Shown here in pieces: positions 5,338-13,449 of a DNA stretch of 54,214 bases. Source of the stretch: Lachnospiraceae bacterium (lineage in GTDB: Bacteria > Bacillota > Clostridia > Lachnospirales > Lachnospiraceae); NCBI GenBank assembly GCA_017436305.1, contig JAFSDJ010000068.1, positions 1 to 54,214 on the forward strand, written 5' to 3'. Made by a program: the position numbers and the translations under genes. Within the stretch, counting starts at the first letter, position 1; every line of letters begins with the position of its first letter. The notes beneath the pieces were generated by a model. It did no database searches. It saw nothing but the letters and a program-made list of their open reading frames with translations, and was not told the DNA's origin.

Positions 5338-7406
5338 TGATGGAAGAAAGATTTAACCTTGCAAAAGTGCGTATAGCAGAAATTGAAAAGGAAACTCAGA
5401 TAGCGGAGCCATACTGTTCTTATTTTAAACAGGTGGCTTCCTTTCTTATGGGAATTTTAGACTGCTTTGAACATCTGTCTGATTTTGATAAGGTATCTGA
5501 TTATAGTAAGTTATCGGAACTTTTTAAATACAATCATGAACTTTATAAGGATATCCTTCCGGATAATTATGAAAAAAGCTATGCCAATCCGGCCTATGCA
5601 GTAAAAAACTTATCAGAAGGCTACGGACAATTGCTTAGTACCTTATATGCAGAAATGTACTGCTTAATTCCAATTGCTTATGAAGGGGCATGGAGGAAAG
5701 AACAGTCGTTGATCGAACTGGTAATTCGTATGGAGCTTTTTATTGAAATGTATTGCAGTTTTTCCCAGTCAGAGGGGGAAAAACCCACAGTGGAAAGCTT
5801 AAAAGATATTTTATATTGGTTTGTCAGTGACTATTCAGAGGAAGAATGGCTAAGCCGCACCAGACAGAAATTAGACCCCAAAGAGGATTTTGCTTACCGG
5901 ATTATTATGGAAAGTGATTTGAATAATCCATCCTATTTGTTTTCTTATGGTGAGTATATTTCAGACAATCAGATAGAAACGTCTAAATATTTAGCAAACC
6001 TTGATGAAGCTACCATAAAGCTTATGGCAGATACCTACACGGAAGGCTATCGTATCGGGTTTGTAAAAGGCAACAAAGATTTATCTAAAAAGAAAGTGGT
6101 AAATATTGTTTATCCCATAGGCTTTGAAAGAATGATAAAGTTAGCCATTGCTAACTTTGAAAAAATGGGATTAAGGCCTTCAATTATGCGTACAGCTCAT
6201 AGTATTTTCCATAGAAGAGGAATGGGAGTAAGTGGTTATTATTCTGACAGTCCGAACAAGCAGTTTGATTTTGACCATAAAGAAGATGAAGCACTTTTTT
6301 TAGATAAAAAGCTTGTAAACAGAAAGCTTGAGGTTGTAAAGGAGGCCTATGAAACCTATAGGGAGTTAGCCGCGGCTCACGCGGGCCCGGCATGGGTTGA
6401 AGTATTTGGAGAAAAGCCATTTTCCCCGGTTGTAAAAAAAGAAGCATTGGCTCTTTGTGAAAAACAACAAAAGCTAGCGGCCACTTACAGTGTAAAGTGC
6501 GGTCAGATTATAAATGAATACATTCCGGGAGAGGAAAGAAGCTTTACAATTATTGCGTTCCCAATTCCGGAAATTGGTGATGATTATGAAGCTATTATGG
6601 AGGAAACCATTGCCTTAAACACATTGGATTATGAAACCTACGAAAATATCCAACAGACTATTATAGATACGTTAGATAAAGGTAACTATGTGTTGGTTAA
6701 GGGCATGGGAGCCAATAAAACCAATTTAAAAATTGACCTTTACTCACTAAAAAATCCGGAAAAGGAAACCATTTTTGAAAACTGTGTGGCAGATGTAAAT
6801 ATTCCGGTAGGAGAAGTATTTACAAGTCCTGTTTTAAAGGGAACGGAAGGTGTGCTACATGTTACGGATGTGTATTTATCAGAGCTTCAATACAAGGATT
6901 TATCCATTACCTTTAAGGATGGAATGATTACAGACTATTCCTGCAAAAATTTCCCGGAAAAAGAGGCAAATAAGAAATATATAAAAGACAATATTTTATT
7001 CCATCACGACAGTCTTCCAATGGGAGAATTTGCCATAGGCACCAATACAACTGCTTATGTGATGGCAGAAAAATATCATATAAAGCATAAGCTACCTATT
7101 CTGATTGGTGAAAAAACAGGACCTCATTTTGCAGTAGGAGATACCTGTTATTCCCACTGCGAGGATGTGGCAGTCTTTAACCCGGATGGAAAGGAAATTA
7201 TAGCTAGAGATAATGAGGTTTCCCTTCTTAGAAGTACGGATATGGAAAAGGCTTATTTTGGATGCCATACGGACATTACCATTCCCTATGATGAGCTTGG
7301 AGAATTGTCGGTGGTTACTAGTGAGAATGAAGTAATTCCCATTATTATAGAGGGGAGATTTGTACTTCCGGGAACAGAAACCTTAAATGAGCCTTTTAAC
7401 CAATAG
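5337..7406 (+). CDS. Aminopeptidase T-like (M29) metallopeptidase with N-terminal extension
   Basis: The 689-residue protein has a C-terminal half resembling M29 leucyl aminopeptidases (AmpS/PepS): MGEFAIGTN near residue 562 and GEKTGPHFAVGD near 588-598, which carry the expected metal-ligand Glu and His, followed by a conserved C-terminal beta domain. M29 enzymes are normally about 410 residues; the ~250 N-terminal residues here are an added alpha-helical region that I do not recognise. It has no signal peptide, so it should be cytosolic and trim peptides. It starts at the stop codon of the upstream membrane protein gene. A second ATG directly follows the first, and either could serve. Confidence 0.75.
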   Translation: MMEERFNLAKVRIAEIEKETQIAEPYCSYFKQVASFLMGILDCFEHLSDFDKVSDYSKLSELFKYNHELYKDILPDNYEKSYANPAYAVKNLSEGYGQLLSTLYAEMYCLIPIAYEGAWRKEQSLIELVIRMELFIEMYCSFSQSEGEKPTVESLKDILYWFVSDYSEEEWLSRTRQKLDPKEDFAYRIIMESDLNNPSYLFSYGEYISDNQIETSKYLANLDEATIKLMADTYTEGYRIGFVKGNKDLSKKKVVNIVYPIGFERMIKLAIANFEKMGLRPSIMRTAHSIFHRRGMGVSGYYSDSPNKQFDFDHKEDEALFLDKKLVNRKLEVVKEAYETYRELAAAHAGPAWVEVFGEKPFSPVVKKEALALCEKQQKLAATYSVKCGQIINEYIPGEERSFTIIAFPIPEIGDDYEAIMEETIALNTLDYETYENIQQTIIDTLDKGNYVLVKGMGANKTNLKIDLYSLKNPEKETIFENCVADVNIPVGEVFTSPVLKGTEGVLHVTDVYLSELQYKDLSITFKDGMITDYSCKNFPEKEANKKYIKDNILFHHDSLPMGEFAIGTNTTAYVMAEKYHIKHKLPILIGEKTGPHFAVGDTCYSHCEDVAVFNPDGKEIIARDNEVSLLRSTDMEKAYFGCHTDITIPYDELGELSVVTSENEVIPIIIEGRFVLPGTETLNEPFNQ

Positions 7407-7519
7407 CTGTATAATGATGTAACAGGCTAAATGGTACTAGACATCAGATGTAAAATCTTGTAAACTAAGATTGATTATAAAGAACGAAAAATGAACAATA
7501 AGAAAGAGAGGATTTAAAC

Positions 7520-8026
7520 ATGGCACAAGTAGGAATTGTTATGGGCAGTGATTCAGATATGCCTGTAATGAGTAAGGCAGCAGACATTTTGGAGGAGCTT
7601 GGTATTTCTTATGAAATGACCATTATTTCTGCTCACAGAGAACCTGATATATTTTTTGAATATGCAAAAACAGCAGAGGACAAAGGATTTAAAGTTATTA
7701 TTGCAGGAGCAGGAATGGCAGCCCACCTTCCGGGCATGTGTGCAGCAATTTTCCCAATGCCTGTTATCGGTATTCCAATGCATACCACTTCTTTAGGCGG
7801 AAGAGATTCTCTTTACTCTATCGTACAGATGCCTTCCGGTATTCCGGTAGCAACCGTAGCCATTAACGGAGGCGCAAACGCAGGACTTTTAGCAGCCAAA
7901 ATTTTAGCTACTTCTGATGCAGATTTATTACAGAAGTTAAAAGATTATTCCAAAGGCTTAAAAGAGTCTGTTCAGGCAAAAGACAAAAAGCTTCAGGAAG
8001 TTGGATATAAAAATTACCAGAAATAA
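7520..8026 (+). CDS. purE: N5-carboxyaminoimidazole ribonucleotide mutase
   Basis: PurE (class I) interconverts N5-CAIR and CAIR in purine synthesis. The 168-residue protein has the family marks: GIVMGSDSD at residues 5-13, the ISAHREP loop near 40 with the catalytic His, and GAGMAAHLPG near 68. Class I PurE normally works with PurK, which is not in this window. GAGAGGA precedes the ATG. It is the first of four purine genes in pathway-related order; the 118-base gap to purM contains a CCCTG/CAGGG hairpin at about 8110. Confidence 0.95.
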   Translation: MAQVGIVMGSDSDMPVMSKAADILEELGISYEMTIISAHREPDIFFEYAKTAEDKGFKVIIAGAGMAAHLPGMCAAIFPMPVIGIPMHTTSLGGRDSLYSIVQMPSGIPVATVAINGGANAGLLAAKILATSDADLLQKLKDYSKGLKESVQAKDKKLQEVGYKNYQK

Positions 8027-8144
8027 ATTACTTATTATAACTAACGATATTTAACTTAATGACGACTTAATTAGTAGTAACTAAGTTAGAAATAACCATA
8101 AAAGAAAACCCTGGAAATATACAGGGAGAAACGAGGAGAATAAA

Positions 8145-9170
8145 ATGGATTACAAAAAAGCAGGTGTAGACATTGAAGCCGGTTACAAATCAGTAGAGCT
8201 TATGAAAAAGCACGTACAGGAAACTATGAGAAAAGAAGTACTTGGAGGAATCGGAGGATTTTCCGGTGCATTTTCTTTGGAAAGCTTTAAAAACATGGAG
8301 AAGCCTACCTTAGTATCCGGTACAGACGGTGTAGGAACAAAGTTAAAATTAGCATTTTTAATGGACAAGCATGATACAATTGGTATTGACTGTGTAGCAA
8401 TGTGTGTCAATGATATTGCATGTGCCGGCGGTGAGCCATTATTTTTCTTAGATTATATTGCATGTGGCAAAAATTTTCCGGAAAAAATTGCCACAATCGT
8501 ATCCGGTGTAGCAGAAGGCTGTAAGCAGTCAGGAGCTGCTTTAATCGGCGGTGAAACAGCAGAAATGCCGGGATTTTATCCGGAAGATGAATACGACCTT
8601 GCGGGATTTGCAGTAGGTATTGTAGATGAAAAAGATTTAATTACCGGTAAAGATTTAAAAGAAGGCGATGTATTAATCGGTATTGCAAGCTCAGGCGTAC
8701 ATAGCAATGGATTTTCTTTAGTTCGTAAAGTATTTGATATGACAAAAGAAAGCTTATCTACATATTATGATGAGTTAGGCACTACACTTGGTGAAGCCTT
8801 GCTAGCACCTACTAAAATCTATGTAAAAGCATTGAAATCTGTAAAAGAAGCAGGTGTAACCATAAAAGCATGTAGCCATATTACAGGTGGTGGTTTTTAT
8901 GAAAACATTCCAAGAATGTTGCCGGAAGGCGTAAGAGCTGTTGTAAGAAAAGACAGCTATCAGGTACCACCTATCTTTAAGAAACTTCAAAAAGATGGTG
9001 ACATTGCAGAAGAAATGATGTACAACACATACAACATGGGTATTGGTATGATTGTAGCAGTAGATAAAGAAGATGTAGACAAAACAATGGAAGCTATTAA
9101 AGCAGCAGGAGAAACTCCTTATGTTGTAGGAGAAATCGAAGCGGGAGAAAAAGGAGTTACCTTATGCTAA
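8145..9170 (+). CDS. purM: Phosphoribosylformylglycinamidine cyclo-ligase (AIR synthetase)
   Basis: PurM uses ATP to cyclise FGAM to AIR. The 341-residue protein shows the [12 protein letters not shown] motif near residue 64, [20 protein letters not shown] near 86, [11 protein letters not shown] and the C-terminal [13 protein letters not shown] glycine-rich segment, all typical of the family at usual length. A GAGGAGAAT site precedes the ATG. It overlaps purN by seven bases, indicating coupled translation within the pur block. Confidence 0.96.
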   Translation: MDYKKAGVDIEAGYKSVELMKKHVQETMRKEVLGGIGGFSGAFSLESFKNMEKPTLVSGTDGVGTKLKLAFLMDKHDTIGIDCVAMCVNDIACAGGEPLFFLDYIACGKNFPEKIATIVSGVAEGCKQSGAALIGGETAEMPGFYPEDEYDLAGFAVGIVDEKDLITGKDLKEGDVLIGIASSGVHSNGFSLVRKVFDMTKESLSTYYDELGTTLGEALLAPTKIYVKALKSVKEAGVTIKACSHITGGGFYENIPRMLPEGVRAVVRKDSYQVPPIFKKLQKDGDIAEEMMYNTYNMGIGMIVAVDKEDVDKTMEAIKAAGETPYVVGEIEAGEKGVTLC

Positions 9171-9787
9171 AAATTGCAGTATGTGTATCCGGTGGCGGTA
9201 CTAATTTACAGGCAATTATCGATGGAGTTGAAAATAGAACTATCGAAAATACTGAAATCATTGCAGTTATCAGCAACAATCAGAATGCCTATGCTTTAGA
9301 AAGAGCAAAGCAGGCAGGAATTACCGGAATTTGCATTTCTCCAAAGGAATTTGCAAGTAGGAACGATTTTAATGACGCATTTCTTGCAAAAATGGAAGAG
9401 TTAAATCCGGATTTGATTGTACTGGCAGGATTTTTAGTAACCATACCGGAAACTATGATTGATAAATTTGAAAATCGTATTATTAATATTCACCCATCTT
9501 TAATTCCTTCCTTTTGTGGAGTGGGCTATTATGGCTTAAAGGTTCATGAGGGAGCATTGGAGCGTGGCGTGAAAATTACAGGTGCCACAGTACATTTTGT
9601 AGACAAAGGTACTGACACCGGACCTATTATTTTACAAAAGCCTGTAGCAGTAATGCAGGGGGATACCCCAAAGGAATTACAGAAAAGAGTTATGGAAGAA
9701 GCAGAATGGATTATTTTACCACAGGCAATTAACATGATTGCGGCAGGGAAAGTAACCGTAGAAAATAATCAGGTAATTATGAAATAA
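9164..9787 (+). CDS. purN: Phosphoribosylglycinamide formyltransferase
   Basis: PurN transfers a formyl group from 10-formyltetrahydrofolate to GAR. The 207-residue protein has the [12 protein letters not shown] nucleotide-binding start, the active-site [11 protein letters not shown] (Asn and His) and the catalytic Asp in DKGTDTGPI. The segment after the active site reads [15 protein letters not shown], as in many Firmicute PurN proteins. The start lies within the last codons of purM. Confidence 0.95.
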   Translation: MLKIAVCVSGGGTNLQAIIDGVENRTIENTEIIAVISNNQNAYALERAKQAGITGICISPKEFASRNDFNDAFLAKMEELNPDLIVLAGFLVTIPETMIDKFENRIINIHPSLIPSFCGVGYYGLKVHEGALERGVKITGATVHFVDKGTDTGPIILQKPVAVMQGDTPKELQKRVMEEAEWIILPQAINMIAAGKVTVENNQVIMK

Positions 9788-9824
9788 TAAATGCAAATAC
9801 AAATACATCCAGCAGGAGGAAACT

Positions 9825-11096
9825 ATGAAAGTTTTAATCGTAGGCAGCGGCGGAAGAGAACATGCAATTGCAACCAGCGTTGCAAAAAATAAAGAGGTAG
9901 AGAAAATTTACTGTGCACCGGGAAATGCAGGCATTGGTCAGATTGCAGAATGTGTTCCAATTGGGGCAATGGAATTTGATAAAATTGTTGCTTTTGCAAA
10001 AGATAAACAAGTGGATTTAACTATCGTTGGTATGGACGATCCATTAGTAGGCGGTTTAATTGATGAATTGGAAGCTGCCGGACTTAGAGCATTCGGACCT
10101 AGAAAAAATGCGGCAATCTTAGAAGGAAGCAAAGCTTTCTCAAAAGATTTAATGAAAAAATATAACATTCCAACTGCGGCATATGAGAATTTTGATAATC
10201 CGGAAGATGCTCTTAAATACTTAGAAACAGCAGAGTTTCCGATTGTCTTAAAGGCTGACGGACTGGCACTTGGAAAAGGCGTGCTTATTTGCAACACCTT
10301 AGAAGAGGCAAAAGACGGTGTAAAATCCATTATGCAGGATAAGCAGTTTGGTACTGCCGGAAACCGTATGGTAATCGAAGAATTTATGGTAGGCCGTGAA
10401 GTATCTGTTCTTTCCTTCGTAGATGGAAAAACTATTAAAACTATGACCTCAGCACAGGACCACAAACGTGCAAAAGATGGAGATCAGGGATTAAATACAG
10501 GCGGCATGGGAACCTTCTCTCCAAGCCCATTCTATACAAAAGAAGTAGACGATTTCTGTAACAAATACATTTATCAGGCAACGGTAGATGCCATGGCAAA
10601 GGAAGGTAGAGAGTTTAAGGGAATTATTTTCTTTGGACTTATGCTGACAGAAAAAGGACCAAAAGTGTTAGAATACAATGCAAGATTTGGTGATCCGGAA
10701 GCTCAGGTAGTACTTCCAAGAATGAGAAATGACTTAATTGAAGTAGTAAATGCCTGCATCGATGGCACGCTGGATCAGGTTGATTTACAGTTTGAAGACA
10801 ATGCAGCAGTTTGCGTTGTATTAGCGTCTGAGGGTTATCCGGTGTCCTACGAAAAAGGCTTCCTAATCGAAGGGCTTGATAACTTCAAGGATAGAGAAGG
10901 TTACTATGTGTTCCATGCAGGTACAAAGCAGACAGAGAATGGCATTGTAACAAATGGCGGACGTGTTCTTGGTGTAACAGCCAAAGGAGCGGATTTAAAA
11001 GAAGCAAGAGCCAATGCCTATAAAGCAACAGAGTGGATTTCTTTTGAAAACAAATACATGAGAAATGATATTGGCAAAGCAATTGATGAGGTTTAG
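9825..11096 (+). CDS. purD: Phosphoribosylamine-glycine ligase (GAR synthetase)
   Basis: PurD is an ATP-grasp ligase joining phosphoribosylamine and glycine. The 423-residue protein has the N-terminal VGSGGREHAIA, ATP-grasp motif VLKADGLALGKGV near residue 140, SAQDHKRAKDGDQGLNTGGM and the metal-binding EYNARFGDPEAQ. AGCAGGAGGAAA precedes the ATG. It closes the purE-M-N-D block; purH and purF are elsewhere. Confidence 0.96.
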   Translation: MKVLIVGSGGREHAIATSVAKNKEVEKIYCAPGNAGIGQIAECVPIGAMEFDKIVAFAKDKQVDLTIVGMDDPLVGGLIDELEAAGLRAFGPRKNAAILEGSKAFSKDLMKKYNIPTAAYENFDNPEDALKYLETAEFPIVLKADGLALGKGVLICNTLEEAKDGVKSIMQDKQFGTAGNRMVIEEFMVGREVSVLSFVDGKTIKTMTSAQDHKRAKDGDQGLNTGGMGTFSPSPFYTKEVDDFCNKYIYQATVDAMAKEGREFKGIIFFGLMLTEKGPKVLEYNARFGDPEAQVVLPRMRNDLIEVVNACIDGTLDQVDLQFEDNAAVCVVLASEGYPVSYEKGFLIEGLDNFKDREGYYVFHAGTKQTENGIVTNGGRVLGVTAKGADLKEARANAYKATEWISFENKYMRNDIGKAIDEV

Positions 11097-11102
11097 AGTA
11101 TA

Positions 11103-11552
11103 TTGGAAAAAAAGATTGAATTTGGAAATTTTGAAAGACCTTATATTTGCAGTAAATGTGGTGGAGAGCTGATTTTCAAAGGAGTTGGTGAATACCGTTG
11201 TGAAGACTGCAATCAGATTGAATATGATGATTATGGGAAAGTGCGTTTATATCTGGAGAAAAACAAAAGTGCTAACATGACTGAGATTCAGAACGGAACA
11301 GGAGTTAGCATGAAGTCCATTAAACAGATGGTAAAAGAAAAACGTTTTGAGATAGCCCAGAATTCCAAGGTTTTTTTGTATTGCGAGATATGCCATACCC
11401 CTATCCGGATGGGTAGATTTTGCAATGAATGTGAAATTAAGTACCATAGGCAGCTGGAAGCTAATATGCGCGCCAAAAGCCGAGAGGGAAAAGAAGGTAT
11501 TGGTATGGGCGTGAAGGGTGAAAAAGGCGCCAAAAGATTTGAAAGGGAATAA
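11103..11552 (+). CDS. Zinc-ribbon and helix-turn-helix protein, YvyF-like
   Basis: The 149-residue protein has an N-terminal zinc ribbon (YICSKCGGE and YRCEDCNQ, two Cys pairs), a helical segment NMTEIQNGTGVSMKSIKQMV resembling a helix-turn-helix, and a second Cys cluster (YCEICHTPI, FCNECE). This arrangement recalls the YvyF / flagellar-operon regulator family of Firmicutes; the match is from memory and no flagellar gene is nearby. The start is TTG at 11103, seven bases after purD, with GAGG inside the purD end as the likely binding site. It likely shares the purD transcript, which ends at the terminator at 11595. Confidence 0.65.
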   Translation: MEKKIEFGNFERPYICSKCGGELIFKGVGEYRCEDCNQIEYDDYGKVRLYLEKNKSANMTEIQNGTGVSMKSIKQMVKEKRFEIAQNSKVFLYCEICHTPIRMGRFCNECEIKYHRQLEANMRAKSREGKEGIGMGVKGEKGAKRFERE

Positions 11553-11594
11553 GACAAAGAATCTTAACAGAAAGAAAACATTTGAAAACGTTAT

Positions 11595-11635
11595 AAAAAG
11601 GGAGGATGAAAGGAAAGTTTCATTTTCCCTTTTTT
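11595..11635 (+). terminator. Terminator of the pur operon
   Basis: A long hairpin pairs AAAAAGGGA (11595-11603) and ATGAAA with TTTCAT and TCCCTTTTT across a GG/TT internal loop and ends in a six-base T run. It lies 42 bases after the YvyF-like gene and before the promoter at 11653. Confidence 0.85.
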
Positions 11636-11652
11636 ATGATATTACATACGGG

Positions 11653-11681
11653 TTGACGAAAGAAAATGCAAATAGTATGAT
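11653..11681 (+). promoter_or_regulatory. Sigma-A promoter of the cadherin-like gene
   Basis: TTGACG (11653-11658) and TATGAT (11676-11681) are separated by exactly 17 bases. The start of transcription is expected near 11688, giving a leader of about 75 bases. It may also drive clpC downstream. Confidence 0.8.
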
Positions 11682-11764
11682 TATTGAGTAAAAATAGGAA
11701 AAGAGAACAATACTAAATTAGCAGTGTTGGAATAAAATAGAAGGGAACGTTCAGGTGATAAGGT

Positions 11765-13393
11765 ATGAAAAATAGAGTACTTTTGATGGCGGCAGTTTTG
11801 TCTGTGGGGATGTTTCTTCCCGTAAATGTGGATGCGTCTTCGTATATGGCGGGGGAGGCGCTTGTTGAGGAAGAAAATGAGCAGAATACCAGTGACAATA
11901 CAGAAAACGGCACAGCGAATAATACTACCGGCAACAAAAATGAAAATACAACAAACAATGCCACCAGCGAAATTTCAGAGAATGAGGAACAAGCTGACCA
12001 TATCCGGGAGGATAGCACAAAATCTTCCAATGCAGATTTAAAAAAGCTCGTGATAGAACCAGGGGTTTTAACACCGGAGTTTTCAGCGGATGTGACGGAT
12101 TACACCTTTGTGTTGGAAGACAACAATATGAATCAGGTGCTTTTGACTACAAAGACAAAAAGTAAGAAGGCAGAAGTGATTGCAGTTTCGGGATTTACTA
12201 ATTTAAAAATCGGGGATAATCTGGCGGTTTTAACTGTAAAGGCTGAGGATGGCACTACCAAATCTTATCATGTTACCATTACAAGAAATCAGGGAGAGGT
12301 AGAGGCAGAATACGTAGGAGAGGCTGCAGCGGTTTCAGCAGAAGGATACATTCAGACAGGACAGGATAATCTTGTTGTGCACAAGGAATTTGAAGACCAA
12401 TTACTTCCGGAAGGCTGTGTGAAAGTAGAGTATAGTTATAAAGGACATTATGTGGATGCAGCTTATTTTGAAGAAGGGGAGCTGATTCTGTTATATGCTT
12501 CTGCGGCAGATGGAAGTAATGAAAATTTTTATGTATATTATTCAGGAAGTGATGAATATTTCAAGTTTGTGCCATTTGAAAGTAGCAATGGACTTTTGGT
12601 ATTTCCGGTACAATATCCTACAGGTATACCAATTCCAAATTACTTTATAGAATCCAGTATAGATTTTAATGGTACAGTTATAGCCGGTTATACGGTGTCC
12701 GAATCCTTATTTGAGGAGGAAGAGGAATACACCGATATGGAAATAGAAGAGGAAGAAGCTACTTATATTTTACCGGAATTTACCGAGTATTTTTTATTCT
12801 TTGGTATTAGCAGTGATGGAAACAAGGGCTGGTATTTGTATGATATGATTGAAAATACCTGCCAGAGATATCTGGATTTAACAACAGATGTACAGGAAAA
12901 TGTATTTGATGAAGAGAGTTATGTTGTTTACAAAGAAAAATCTCAGCAGAGAATGGTGGCAATTTGTGTACTCATATTTATTGTTTTGATTTTTGTTGGA
13001 ATTACCTTTAATCAGTTCTTGAAAATCAGGGAGCTGAAGAGCGAGCTTCCGGACGATGATGATGACGATGATGAACAGGATGATGATGCCCCGGATCATA
13101 GTGATGATGGGGACCACCAAGGGGGTGATGAGGAGGATAAGCCAAAGGGGAAAGTAAAGAGCAAATCCCTTTTTGCTAGAAAGGATGCAAAGGCAGTTTT
13201 GCCTGAAGAACAGACAGCAAAACCGAAGCAAAAACAGCAGGCAAAGACAACGCAAAAACCGACATCAAAGGCGGCACCAAAACCGACATCAAAGGCGGCA
13301 CCAAAACCGGCACCAAAACCGGCACCAAAGCCACAGCTTCCACCGGATTTGGACGACGATTTTGAGTTTGAATTTATCGACATTAGCAGATAA
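11765..13393 (+). CDS. Cadherin-like-domain surface protein with charged cytoplasmic tail
   Basis: The 542-residue protein has a signal peptide (1-25, MKNRVLLMAAVLSVGMFLP), an Asn/Thr/Glu-rich linker (30-80), a cadherin-like beta-sandwich domain (about 90-180: LKKLVIEPGVLTPEFSADVTDY is split over the first strands), an unrecognised extracellular region (185-390) and a membrane span (~398-418, MVAICVLIFIVLIFVGITF). The inside tail is strongly patterned: an Asp run at about 430-460, a Lys-rich part, Pro-Lys-Ala repeats, then the acidic end DLDDDFEFEFIDISR. It has its own promoter and is followed 56 bases later by clpC. Function unknown; a sensory or anchoring role is a guess. Confidence 0.7.
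   Translation: MKNRVLLMAAVLSVGMFLPVNVDASSYMAGEALVEEENEQNTSDNTENGTANNTTGNKNENTTNNATSEISENEEQADHIREDSTKSSNADLKKLVIEPGVLTPEFSADVTDYTFVLEDNNMNQVLLTTKTKSKKAEVIAVSGFTNLKIGDNLAVLTVKAEDGTTKSYHVTITRNQGEVEAEYVGEAAAVSAEGYIQTGQDNLVVHKEFEDQLLPEGCVKVEYSYKGHYVDAAYFEEGELILLYASAADGSNENFYVYYSGSDEYFKFVPFESSNGLLVFPVQYPTGIPIPNYFIESSIDFNGTVIAGYTVSESLFEEEEEYTDMEIEEEEATYILPEFTEYFLFFGISSDGNKGWYLYDMIENTCQRYLDLTTDVQENVFDEESYVVYKEKSQQRMVAICVLIFIVLIFVGITFNQFLKIRELKSELPDDDDDDDEQDDDAPDHSDDGDHQGGDEEDKPKGKVKSKSLFARKDAKAVLPEEQTAKPKQKQQAKTTQKPTSKAAPKPTSKAAPKPAPKPAPKPQLPPDLDDDFEFEFIDISR
13261..13332 (+). repeat. 24-bp and 12-bp in-frame coding repeats
   Basis: Two identical 24-base units (13261-13284, 13285-13308, beginning GACATCAAAGGC) are followed by two 12-base units (13309-13332, GGCACCAAAACC type). 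They encode TSKAAPKP twice and then APKP twice. Being in-frame and nearly identical at the DNA level, they are likely to vary in copy number between strains. Confidence 0.85.
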
Positions 13394-13449
13394 TTATAAG
13401 AAAATTATAATAACAAAAGGATTATAAAGACAATGGAGGGATGGTAAAA

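Noticed and set aside
7410-7415. TATAAT as the purE promoter
   Set aside because: No matching -35 and it lies at the end of the peptidase gene; the true purE promoter is not clear.
9938-10465. 175-codon minus-strand ORF in purD
   Set aside because: Shadow of a conserved gene; Ser/Pro/Phe-rich composition typical of antisense frames.
13096-13383. Gly/Ala-rich minus-strand ORF (95 aa)
   Set aside because: It is the antisense image of the Pro-Lys-Ala repeats of the surface protein; no ribosome-binding site.
13441-13449. ATG 13441 as the clpC start
   Set aside because: The GGAGGG site directly abuts this ATG; GTG 13450 has normal spacing.
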